From assembly GCA_963805605.1 (NCBI GenBank), contig CAWDUX010000001.1:1-64000 (forward strand): 64,000 bases of DNA. The letters run 5' to 3'. The stretch is from Actinocatenispora sp963805605 (GTDB lineage: Bacteria > Actinomycetota > Actinomycetes > Mycobacteriales > Micromonosporaceae). The notes beneath the pieces were generated by a model. The model ran no database searches and was not told where the DNA came from. It saw only the letters and a program-made list of their open reading frames with translations. This document shows positions 17,369-25,787 of this stretch, piece by piece; within the stretch, counting starts at the first letter, position 1; every line of letters starts with the position of its first letter. The position numbers and the translations under genes are program-made.

Positions 17369-17860
17369 GTGACTATGGCGAGTCGGGTCGTGCGCAGAAC
17401 GATATTTCCGCTGGAATCAACAACGCGGCTCAACAGCCGTGATGCTCGGATGTTCTTGGCTAACGAAGGTTTGCCAGAGCAGGACCTCTTGGTTGAATAC
17501 TGCGATTGGCGGAACGTTTCGTCAATTGATATCGGATCAAATAGTTTTCTTTCGATCGGCAATACGGGAGATGAGATTTTAGGAATTGGTACGACTACCG
17601 CACGGGTTGTGGCTATCTCTCGGATAGATGCCGACATCGCGCATATTGCTAGCTCGGTGATCACATTTGCTGCCCTGCTAGAGGCGTTTACGAGGCGTTA
17701 CCCGTTTCTTCCTGATAAGTCCGGCCCAGACGGATGCGTGCATGCAGCTGATGAATTCAAGAGCGAGTTGCAGAGGATCGATGCATCCGCGCTTTCGGAA
17801 GATCCCGGTTTTTGGAACGACCTATTGATGGATATCGCCATTGGAGATTATTGCGAGTAG
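17369..17860 (+). CDS. SUKH-type immunity protein for the deaminase tip
   Basis: GTG 17369 overlaps the restored toxin stop (GTGA); an ATG at 17375 is also possible. The 163-residue protein has the SUKH-4/SMI1-KNR4 pattern: RMFLANEGLPEQDLLVEY, a central FLSIGNTGDEILGIGTTTARV and a helical end with SSVITFAALLEAFTRRYPF. SUKH proteins are the commonest immunity partners of deaminase and nuclease tips. GC content is low relative to the window. With the toxin broken by the IS, it may persist as an orphan immunity gene. Confidence 0.7.
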   Translation: MTMASRVVRRTIFPLESTTRLNSRDARMFLANEGLPEQDLLVEYCDWRNVSSIDIGSNSFLSIGNTGDEILGIGTTTARVVAISRIDADIAHIASSVITFAALLEAFTRRYPFLPDKSGPDGCVHAADEFKSELQRIDASALSEDPGFWNDLLMDIAIGDYCE

Positions 17861-17948
17861 AATGAGCGTGACTATGACGAACGAACTGAGTCATGAAACG
17901 GGCACGAAGTAGGGCTGTTCGGAACCGCATTGCTGTAAGGACTGTCCA

Positions 17949-18179
17949 TGACGTCTGATACGTACAGAGAGCGGCGAAATCGTATTGCATGGATCTTGCA
18001 GCCTGCTACCCTATGCGGACACGATGTTTAATTCGCATCAGGTCGTGAGACTTCGAAGAGAAATTGCCAACCCGACTGTCCGCGAGATTCTTGGGGAAGA
18101 TTCAGCGGCGGAGATAGAAAAACTCTGCCTGCATGTAGAGAATGGATCACATCTCTATCTATGGTTTCTGGGAGATTAG
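17949..18179 (+). pseudogene. Small hypothetical protein, frameshifted (orphan immunity-like)
   Basis: ATG 17949 opens TSDTYRERRNRIAWILQPAT and then shifts frame. The continuing frame, which also has an internal ATG near 18024, reads FNSHQVVRLRREIANPTVRE and ends VENGSHLYLWFLGD (TAG 18177-18179). The composite has about 76 residues. Low GC and the position after a toxin-immunity pair suggest another immunity remnant. Family not recognised. Confidence 0.35.
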
Positions 18180-18311
18180 CGCCAAAAGATGTTGGGATGG
18201 CTAATCGGCGCGGTGCGGAATTATGTCACACCAAGCTATATGCGCATCGCGGGAGATCGGTCTCTTGTGGACTGATCTTCCGCGATGCTGCAGATCCCGG
18301 AACGTCCGGCG

Positions 18312-18582
18312 TCAGGTGGGGTCGAGGTGCCCGGTACGCAGGGTGGCGGTGAACGCGGACCAGACCGTACTGCTGACGGTGAGCACCGGCCCTTGGCGGT
18401 CCTTGGAGTCGCGTACTGCGATGACCTCGGCCAGCGGTGCTACTTCGACGCAGGCACCGCCGTTCTGGGAGTGCGTGCTCTTGCGCCAGCCGACCGGGAC
18501 CGTGGCGACCTCGACGCAGTTGCCGCCCGGTCTGGGAACGGGTGCTTTTGCGCCAGCGGGCTTGCGACAGATCCAGGGTCAT
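18312..18582 (-). CDS. DUF397 protein with tandem-duplicated core, frameshifted
   Basis: ATG 18580-18582 lies 15 bp after the regulator stop, with GGAGG between. It reads TLDLSQARWRKSTRSQTG. One extra G in a GGGCGGC run then shifts the frame, and it continues NCVEVATVPVGWRKSTHSQN, then GGACVEVAPLAEVIAVRDSK and WSAFTATLRTGHLDPT. The DUF397 core (WRKS..S...G.CVEVA) therefore occurs twice in a row. DUF397 proteins act as small partners or antagonists of the DUF5753 regulator encoded just upstream. Confidence 0.65.
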
Positions 18583-18596
18583 CGGGGGGTCCTCCG

Positions 18597-19445
18597 TCAT
18601 TCGAGATGCCGGGCGATGTCCTTGATGAACGCTGCTGACTTGGGACGGCTCAGCGCGGCGCCTACCAGGTGATCGAAGGTCAGGTTACACCGACGGATGT
18701 CGATGCCCTTCTCCAAGTACAGGTTGCCGGCCTGGCCTTCGACGTACACGACGGGGCTGTGCAGATCCTCGGGGAACTCGAAGATGACGAACGAGCCGTG
18801 CGTTCCTGGGTATGCACCGTGCTCGAAGGGCACGACCTGGATGTGCATGGTCTTGCCGAGCTCGACGAGATGGTCGAGCTGTTCGCGCATCACCTTGGGG
18901 CCGCCGACCGGGCGCCGGAGCGCGGCTTCGTCGAGTACGAGCAGGATCTCGGGTGGGTCCTCGGCGAGGAGCTGCTTCTGGCGGCCCATGCGCAGGTCGA
19001 CCTCGCGTTCGAACCGCTCCCGGGTGATGCCGACGGTGTCGGCTTCGGTGAGGGCGCGGGCGTACGCCTCGGTCTGGAAGAGGCCGGGGACGACGGCGAG
19101 TTCGAAGGTGCGGATGGTCTCGGCGGCCATCTCCAGGCCGAGGAACTCGGTGAAGGGCGCGGGCATGCGGCCGAACTTGGACCACCAGCCGCGGGTGTTG
19201 CCGAGGCGTTGGAGTTCGAGCAGCGGCGGCCAGTCGTCGCGGTCGAGGCCGTACTCGGCGAGCATGATCTCCAGGTCGCCGACCTTGATGCCGACCTGGC
19301 CGCCCTCGATCTTCTCGATCTTGCTGACCGAGCAGCGGAGACGGGTGGCGATCTGCTGGCGGGTGTAGTCGGCCTTCTTGCGTAGCCGGTCGAGCTCTTC
19401 GCCGAGCTGCCAGCGGGGGATGGTCGGGCCGATCGGCTTGGGCAT
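18597..19445 (-). CDS. Helix-turn-helix regulator with DUF5753 sensor domain (Scr1 type)
   Basis: The start PKPIGPTIPRWQLGEELDRL (ATG 19443-19445) gives 283 residues. An XRE helix-turn-helix lies at about residues 15-70 (YTRQQIATRLRCSVSKIEKI). The DUF5753 domain follows, with the signature VVPGLFQTEAYARALTEAD, then EILLVLDEAALRRPVGGP and IQVVPFEHGAYPGTHGSFV. These proteins pair with DUF397 partners and control development, secondary metabolism or toxin-antitoxin-like switches in actinomycetes. A deleted copy lies at 7660-7832. Confidence 0.88.
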   Translation of the reverse strand: MPKPIGPTIPRWQLGEELDRLRKKADYTRQQIATRLRCSVSKIEKIEGGQVGIKVGDLEIMLAEYGLDRDDWPPLLELQRLGNTRGWWSKFGRMPAPFTEFLGLEMAAETIRTFELAVVPGLFQTEAYARALTEADTVGITRERFEREVDLRMGRQKQLLAEDPPEILLVLDEAALRRPVGGPKVMREQLDHLVELGKTMHIQVVPFEHGAYPGTHGSFVIFEFPEDLHSPVVYVEGQAGNLYLEKGIDIRRCNLTFDHLVGAALSRPKSAAFIKDIARHLE

Positions 19446-19620
19446 GCCGCCTCCGAACTCGTACAGACGCGCCCGTCGACGGCCGGGGACCGCGGCCGGG
19501 GCGGAAATTGGCGAAACGAAGTTACGACACAAGATTGACAGCAATGGTGCGATGGGTCAAGCTCTAAGTAACGGACAGCACTCGTCGGGTAACCGACACA
19601 ACGCTGTACCGCCGTAAGCA

Positions 19621-19663
19621 GGGGAGCGCGGTGATGGAGTTGGTAGCCCGTGCCGCGCTCCCC
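19621..19663 (+). promoter_or_regulatory. Conserved 5' hairpin of the gene A/B module, copy 2
   Basis: GGGGAGCGCGG (19621-19631) pairs with CCGCGCTCCCC (19653-19663) around a 21-base loop containing GGAGTTGGTAGCCCGTG. Stem and loop length are identical to the copy at 11483-11525. The preceding bases (CCGCCGTAAGCA) are also identical, so conservation extends upstream of the hairpin. Confidence 0.55.
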
Positions 19664-19686
19664 GCCAACCACACCTGGAGGCACGG

Positions 19687-19950
19687 ATGACAACCCCAGT
19701 GCTGGCCATGCCAGCTGCGCCCCGCCAGTTCGCCCTGGTCCTCGACGAGGACAACGATCAGTACGCCGATTTCGTCGAGTGCTGTCAGCCATCCGACCCG
19801 GTCGTCTGGTGGGGTACCGAGACCGCCGAGCGGGCCCTGCTGCACCGGACCCGCGACGACGGCCGGCTCGACACCGCAACCCACGTCAACGCCGAGGCCG
19901 CGCTGGAGCGGTGGGAGCGCGTGTACCCGGTCAAGCTGGTGTGGCTGTGA
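19687..19950 (+). CDS. Conserved hypothetical protein (gene A, copy 2)
   Basis: The 87-residue paralogue of 11551-11814 begins TTPVLAMPAAPRQFALVLDE with TGGAGG upstream. It keeps the DPVVWWGTETAERALL centre and the LERWERVYPVKLVWL end. The frame is intact. It runs divergently from the DUF5753 regulator, with about 240 bp between the two starts. Its stop overlaps a GTG that would begin gene B in another frame. No known domain is recognised; the acidic, Trp-rich make-up suggests protein-protein contact. Confidence 0.65.
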   Translation: MTTPVLAMPAAPRQFALVLDEDNDQYADFVECCQPSDPVVWWGTETAERALLHRTRDDGRLDTATHVNAEAALERWERVYPVKLVWL

Positions 19951-19999
19951 GCGCGCACGCCAAGCACCGCGAGCGGGTGGTCGAACCCGTCGCGCGGAT

Positions 20000-20272
20000 G
20001 TGCGGATGCCGGCGCCGGTGGTCACCGACCTGCCGAAGATGTTCCTGCTGGACCGGCGCGTCGACCACAGCGGACTGTCGGGCGTCGGGGTCGTCGCAAC
20101 GGGTGTGGTGTTCCCGGACGGGTTGACGGTGGCCCGGTGGCGCGGGTGTAGCTCCGGCGTCGAGCAGCTGGAGATCTTCGGTACGCCCGATCAGCTGCTT
20201 GCCGTGCACGGGCACGCCGGCGGGACGACGATCCGTTGGCTGCCCCGGCCGGTACCGCATCCGGGCGCCTGA
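20000..20272 (+). CDS. Conserved hypothetical protein (gene B, copy 2)
   Basis: The frame runs from GTG 20000 (RMPAPVVTDLPKMFLLDRRV) through VGVVATGVVFPDGLTVARW, RGCSSGVEQLEIFGTPDQLL and GGTTIRWLPRPVPHPGA. By analogy with copy 1 the natural start could be the GTG at 19947 overlapping the gene A stop, which needs one indel. It is over 90 residues and beta-rich in appearance, with no membrane segment. Function unknown. The copies share the WRGCxSGVEQLEIFGTP core. Confidence 0.6.
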   Translation: MRMPAPVVTDLPKMFLLDRRVDHSGLSGVGVVATGVVFPDGLTVARWRGCSSGVEQLEIFGTPDQLLAVHGHAGGTTIRWLPRPVPHPGA

Positions 20273-20280
20273 CACAGAAG

Positions 20281-20321
20281 CGGGGCGCGGCGATGGAGTT
20301 GGTAGCCCGTGCCGCGCCCCG
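20281..20321 (+). terminator. Conserved 3' hairpin of the gene A/B module, copy 2
   Basis: CGGGGCGCGG (20281-20290) pairs with CCGCGCCCCG (20312-20321) around the 21-base loop CGATGGAGTTGGTAGCCCGTG less its last bases. The loop is nearly the same as that of the 5' hairpin at 19621. It follows the gene B stop directly and lacks a T-run. Confidence 0.5.
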
Positions 20322-20463
20322 CGACACCACCCGGCCCTGGAGCACCGGGCAGCGCCACGCTGAGCCTACCGGGCCAGGGAGAGCTGTCGGCTCATCGACT
20401 GCCGGCGGTGCGTCGCCAGTCATATGGCCGGCCTGGCGCGACCGGGGCCGAACGGGGAGCGAT

Positions 20464-21663
20464 TCAGTTCAGCGGCGCCGGGAACCGACCCCCGAGCTCG
20501 TCGACGAGGACCTGCTCCGCGACGCTCCAGGGAATTCGTTCCTGTTCGAGGAGCAGCCCGGAGCCGGCTGACGGCACGATCGCGAGGTACTCGTAAAGGT
20601 CGTGTTCCGCGGGCGTGAGATGGGGAAGCGAGGTCCGGCTTGTAGCGGCACCCGTGACGGCGAGCCGCTCGAAGCGGCGGAACGTTGTGGTGTCAGTAAG
20701 GATGGTGCGGGCATTGACGCCGTGTGCGCGGAGATCATTGACAAAGTGAAGGCCTGGAAGGTCGATGTCACCCCAGTAGATGACGTCCTGGGCGCGCGCG
20801 GACCCAGGCGATGCGGGCGTACGCGGCGACGCTGAAGCCCTGCCCGTGGAGGATGACCGCGCCCGGATGATCGGTGGTCAGCGCATACCCTGTTCCTTGT
20901 TCTCCAGGATGACCACCGTCGTGGGCTGCCTCGGCCAGCGGTTGAGGTCGTCAATGCTGGCGGCGAAGTGACGCATGCCGCCGACGTGTTGGCGAAGCTC
21001 CTGGTCGAGAACTGCGACCTGGATCAACTCAGGTGGTACGCGGAGCCCGAGCCGCTGGTGAAGCCGCAGCCGGGCGGAGGTCCCCGACTCCGATGTGTCG
21101 GTGCCAGGATCATCAGTACCGAGTAGTGCGAGGACCAGGCGGGCATGGCGGGCGAGCCACTTCGTGTCCAGCCCCTCGATCGGAAGCTGGCGCAGCAGCA
21201 TGCCGGACGCCGGATTGCTGTGCAGCCAGGTCGCGGCGCTGACGAGTCGCTGATAGTCGACTTCTGCAAGTTCGGTGATGCGCCGGATGAGGGCACTGAG
21301 CTGCGCGTGCGCGAAGTGGCCTTGGAGGTGCACAAGCCGCTGCCCGCAGCGCTGCCACACTGCTGCGGTCTCGGGCGTGGCAGCAGCAACCTCGCGTGGC
21401 GTGCCGAGGATGAGAGTCTTGGGCATGGTGTGCGTTCCGGTCGGGAACTTCGACACGGTGTGTTCGACGTTGCCTGGACCGGCGTAAGTCTTCCAGCTGT
21501 TGGCCCACTCGTGGCAGGCGACGGGATCGGCGGAACGTTCCGCAGTGCTGGGCGGGCGGAGCCCGATCCGCAGCGGCCAGCTGCCCTGGCCACGGGCCCA
21601 GCCGGGATAGTCCCGCTCGAACCGTTCGCGGAGCCGGGCGAGAATCTGCTCAGGGGTGTGCAT
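20464..21663 (-). CDS. jetD: Wadjet nuclease subunit JetD (DUF3322-DUF2220), frameshifted
   Basis: JetD is the plasmid-cleaving subunit of Wadjet. The N-terminal DUF3322 domain runs from HTPEQILARLRERFERDYPG to about residue 250. The C-terminal DUF2220 domain is Toprim-like: the Glu of VVILENKEQG and the DxD-type VIYWGDIDLPGLHFVND are visible. Two indels interrupt it, one missing T at about 20886 (giving a false stop after ENKEQGMR) and an extra base near 20797. Rejoined, it ends LVDELGGRFPAPLN with TGA at 20464-20466 and has the expected length of about 400 residues. ATG 21661-21663 lies 29 bp after jetC. Confidence 0.85.
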
Positions 21664-21692
21664 ACCAGCCTCTGGGAAGCGTGCTGATGGCG

Positions 21693-24600
21693 TCAGCCGT
21701 CGATGGGATCGGCGCGGGCGATGAGTTCTCCGAACGTGGCCGTCGCGGCGTGGGAGTGGGCTCCGTCCGGCAGGACCCGCTTGTCGACGAGGATCGCCTG
21801 GCCGATGAACGGTTCAAGGATTCCGGCCATCCGGATGGGCGCAGCGACGATGAGCTGGAAGCCGAAATCGTCGAACGCAGCGAGTGCCTGGCGGGAGAAC
21901 TCCTCGTCCGATTTGCTGAAGGCTTCATCCAGCATGAGTGGTGCGAACTGCGGAAGCCCGTCACCGCCACCGTCAGGGTCGGCGAGGTTGTAGCTGAGCG
22001 CAGCGGCGAGACAGAAGGCGACGAGCTTCTCCTGCTCGCCTCCGGAGTTGGACGAGGTGTTGCGGTAGGTGTAGTGAATGTGCCCGTCCTCGTCCACCTC
22101 CTGGCCGTAGAAGACATAGCTCGTCCGCACGTCGAGTACGTTGGTGCGCCAGGCCCGTGTTTCTGTGGTCACTGTGGTGAAGCGGCTCATGAGCGCTTGG
22201 ACCCGTTTAAACTGGGCGACGAGTCTGGCGGGGTTGCCGCGGGCGGCGGGCGCCTCGCTGAGCAGAGTATCGACCATGGTCCGGAACTCACGAATGTCAG
22301 GCGACGGGTTGGCCTTGTAGGCGATCTGCAGGTACCGGCCGGTGTTGAACTCGACCCGGCGTAGACCGGCGTTCACCATGTCGATGCGGCGCTGTATGTC
22401 GTTGGTGGCGTTCTCGATCGCGCGTTGCAGAATGCTGATCGAGGGGACCATGTCTTCGCTGATCATCCGTTGGAACCGGTCCATCGCCTGCGGCAGCTTG
22501 CGCTGCACGATGTCGGCATGCAGCGCGACGAAGTCGGCACCGCTCCTGTCGATGTCCCCGCTGGTGTCCGGTGCGGAGTCGGGCCACTGTTCGAGAAACC
22601 GGTCGAGTGCCGAGGTGATCTGGGTGTGCGCCTGGCGGCGGTCACCATTCGCCTTGTCGCTCCTGGCCCGGAGCTCTCTGTGCAGCGCGGCCCTCACGGT
22701 ATCGATGTTGTCCGCCGACACCTGGAGCTCGATGGCGGCGAGAGCGTCATCGAGGTAGGTGCGGTCATCCTCGTCCGGGATGTCATGCGGCTTGTCCTGC
22801 TCCCGTTCCAGTACCTCGATCAAGGCCATGTGCTCTTTGTCGTGCTCATTGAGCTGTGATTTCAGCGTCGCGCATTCTTCAACCAGGCCCAGCCAGCGTT
22901 CCTTGGCCTTTGCGCATCGCTCTTCAAGTTTGCGCAGGTCGGTGTTGTTGTTGCGGAGCTCGCGGATGCGAGCCTCGAGGTCGCGCGCGTTCTCGTTCGA
23001 CTCCCAGTGGTCCAGCTCGGACCAGTCAGTGTGATGGCTGAGCTGCTTGCCGGTACGCAGGGTCCGGTCCAGCGCGGTGCACCGCCTGTCGATGTCGTCG
23101 GCCTCAGTTTCCGCGATCTGTCGCTGCTCTGCCAGCTCCTTCACCTCCTCCTCAAGAGCGGCGATCTTTGCCGCAGGGTTGGAGCCGAGGATGTACGAGG
23201 AGCGGCTGGTCAGCTCAGGCCGGTCGTCCTTGCGGTAGAGGTTGCCGGGTTGCTTGACGTCCCGTGGACAGTGACCGCCAGCGGGTGCGACTCCAGCTCT
23301 GGCGCTGACTCGACACACACGTGCTGGAAGCGCTTTGCCACCTCGGCGGCCAACCATGCTCCGGACGGGTGTTCCTTGTCGATCGTCAGCTTGGCAGCGA
23401 GGGTGTCGGTTGGCGGCATCGGCGGCGGGGTGCTTGTAGCTCCGACGATGCTGTACTCGACGATCCCACGCATGTTGTGCTCGTCGACGTACTGCATCAC
23501 GGCCCGCTGGTACCGCGACGGCACGAGCAGCCGCAGACCAAAACCACGGAGCACCTTCTCGGCCGCCGGCCGCCACCGTTCCTCCCCATCAGCAACATCG
23601 ATCAGCTCTGCCGCGTAGCTGAGGTCGTCGATCGGGACCTGTGCCCCCTGCGCGATCAGCTCCCGACGGTCGCGTTGTCTCGGTGGAATCAGTGACCGTG
23701 CCGACCGCAAGGCGGCGAGCTCGGCAGTCTTGTCCTGATGGTTGTTCCTGGCGGTCGCCACCGCGGCAAAGAGCGGGTGGCGGCGTGGAGACAGTTGTTC
23801 GTATTCATGCCGGGCACGTTCCACCAGGGTGATGAGCTCCGCATGTAGCTGCTCGAACTCCTCCACGTTCGTCGGTGGGACCAGTCCCACCTCGTCCACC
23901 AGCCGCGAGAAGTTCTGATGAGCCGACTGCCGCATGCGGCTCTGATCCCGGGCCGCGCGAAGCTCGTTCTGCAGCTGACTGAGAGCTGCTCCGTCGCGTC
24001 TCAACTGTCCGGCGAGAGAGTTGTAGTGGTTGTCCGCCTCTGCGGCTTCTTTGTTCTTGTCGGACAGCTCGGCGTCCAGCGCGGTGATCGCGTCATCGAT
24101 GACGTCGAGAGCTTCCTGCACAGCGCGTAGTTGAAGACCGCGTGTGTAGTGCTCCAGAGGGGCGCCGAGCAGTGTGTCTGCCTTTGCCTGCTGGTCGCCG
24201 GCCTGCTGGTAGGTATCCCAGGCACCGGGCAGATCGCGCAGCACCTTCTCCTGGGCATGCGCCCGCTGCGCTGTCTGGTACGCATCGTGGAGCGGGTTGA
24301 ACATGTTGAGCATCTTCTGGGCCACAGCGAAGGTCTCTGGCTCGTCGAGCATGTTGTCACTGATGAACAGGTTCAGATCGCCGACATTCTTCATCGCCTT
24401 CGCTTTGCCCAGCAACGACAACGCGATGGTGGAGTCGCCGAGCCCGATACGGCCGGACAGTTCACGGATGAACTTCACCGGCCCCTCCTGCGGCAGGCGG
24501 GGATAGGTGGCCCTCAGCCATCGGGTGTCGAATGTCCGCTCCGCCCACCCTTCCAGCGCCGTCAGCTCAAAGTGCCCCTCGTGAGGTGGTAGAGGGACTT

Positions 24601-25043
24601 CGGCGGACCGTCGGTCTCCGCGCCGGCGAACCACTTGACCACTACAGCAGTGGTCACAGCGCCAAGCCCGTTGTCGTAGGTCGCCGCGACCGCCGACCAG
24701 GTGGCCCTGCCGCCGCGCAGATATCGCGTCCGGGCCTGCGCGTTGTCGTCGTTGGTCTCCGCCCAGGCACCTCGTACATAGTCCGTCACGTTGCGGGTTG
24801 CCTGTTCGCGCCCCGCACACTCAGGTCAGCCGAGGCATTGAACCGCTGATCGTGCGTGGGTAGCAGAACCAGCGAGTGCGCATCCATCAGCGACGACTTG
24901 CCGGATCCCGATGGCCCGGTGAACAGCACGCCGCGCTCGTCGATCGGGAGGTCCTTGTATCCGGCGAAGGTCCCCCAGTTGACCACCTGCAACCGGGTCA
25001 AGCGCACCTGGCCGAGATGGATCGTGCGGCTGCGCTCACTCAT
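21693..25043 (-). CDS. jetC: Wadjet SMC-like ATPase JetC, three frameshifts
   Basis: JetC is the SMC/MukB-like motor that extrudes DNA loops in the JetABC complex. ATG 25041-25043 opens SERSRTIHLGQVRLTRLQVV, and Walker A GPSGSGKSS lies at residues 43-51. Long coiled coils rich in RLSQLQNELRAAR-type repeats meet at a hinge region near ATSTPPPMPPTD. The C-terminal head has the signature SSNSGGEQEKLVAFCLAAAL and Walker B FAPLMLDEAFSKSD. Frames change near 24795, 24575 and 23240. Restored, the length is about 1,115 residues, as expected. The start overlaps the inferred jetB stop. Confidence 0.88.
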
Positions 25044-25787
25044 CGTCGTCCTCCACGGAGCTCTCCACTCCGCATTGCCCTCAGCGATGGCCCTGTATCT
25101 GGCGGTCAGTGCCTCGACCCGGTCCGCGGTCAGCATCGATGTGATCACCGGATAGATCAGGTACCGGTCGGTGCCCTTGACCTGTTTGATGACCGACACG
25201 TCGTCCAGCGACTTGATCGCCGTGCGGATCTTCTTGTGGAACCCGGCCTCGTCGGTGTCTTCTGCACGCTTGTAAGCGAGCATGTGGTCGATCATGTCGG
25301 TGGCGGATACCACCGGATCATTCGGAGCGACCAGATACTGCTGATACAGGTACAGCGCCAGCGCGCTCGCTGCCAGGCTCAGTGTCCGTGCCCGCAGAAT
25401 CGTGCGGCTGTGTGGACTGGGGTCGTCTGCCTGCTGGGTGAACGCGTAGCGGTGCTCACGGTTGATCTCCAGCAGCAGTCCCAGCTCCGACAGGCGGCTG
25501 CGCAGCACCTCCTCGTACTGCAGCACGATCGGCCAGTGTTTCTTCGCCTTGTCGGTGATGTGCGGCGCCGCGACCAGTTCCTGCAGCGTCCAGCACACCT
25601 CGGCCGGCAGCGCACTGGTGTCTCCGTCGAAGCGTGGTTCCTGCGCGCGCTCCACATGCGTGCCGGTCACCGTTGTCGCATCATCGGTGAACACGTCATC
25701 CGGATCCAGCGACGATTCGACCGGCGCCGAGGTCTCGGCGAACAGGGCGTCGTCGAACACCTCAGCGAATGACGGATCCTCAGGCAT
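25036..25787 (-). CDS. jetB: Wadjet subunit JetB (DUF4194, KITE-like)
   Basis: This winged-helix accessory subunit of the JetABC loop-extruding complex has about 250 residues. An acidic N-terminus (DPSFAEVFDDALFAE) is followed by the DUF4194 core: EVCWTLQELVAAPHITDKAK, LLLEINREHRYAF and VVSATDMIDHMLAYKRAED. As given, the frame reads on into jetC. A single missing base near 25065 would instead end it as ESSVEDDDE with TGA at 25036-25038, overlapping the jetC ATG (ATGAGTGA), the usual arrangement. Its start overlaps the jetA stop by 8 bp. Confidence 0.85.

Larger units (their letters stand above)
13783..17372 (+). pseudogene. RHS protein with Hint domain and deaminase tip, copy 2, interrupted by IS630
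   Basis: A 5'-truncated RHS toxin begins at YDHLGRLTDVWTDAGG. The YD-repeat region and core-closing LGAREYCPGLGRFLDPDPLL are as in block 1. Alpha-helical linkers and a pre-toxin Hint domain follow (about 15355-15845; CSIHSFTGDTPVLMADG, TTTHHPFWD, then TYYVE...PVLVHN after frame correction). Next comes a deaminase tip. Two frameshifts are present: an extra C near 14189 and an extra G near 15818. An IS630 element occupies 16120-17253. Removing the IS and one TA restores an open frame to TGA at 17370-17372. Hint domains cleave off the tip autocatalytically. No N-terminal core is present. Confidence 0.78.
15841..17372 (+). pseudogene. Deaminase-type toxin tip split by IS630
   Basis: After the Hint ending VLVHNCGATGEVEYG, the tip reads NNYAAARYLDENGEAQTIVA and GRGNHAENKILRM. 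It then gives the zinc-binding Gln-Pro-Cys of SELQPCARLCAKAL. HAE and PC...C are the zinc-coordinating motifs of the cytidine-deaminase-like fold used by many polymorphic toxins. The IS630 target TA lies 3-4 codons after the second Cys. Rejoined sequence continues GQNPHINVTWSWAW and ends SLFRRS, matching the post-motif strand of this family. The interrupted form ends CAKALWP. Inferred activity is nucleotide or nucleic-acid deamination in target cells, lost because of the insertion. Confidence 0.7.
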
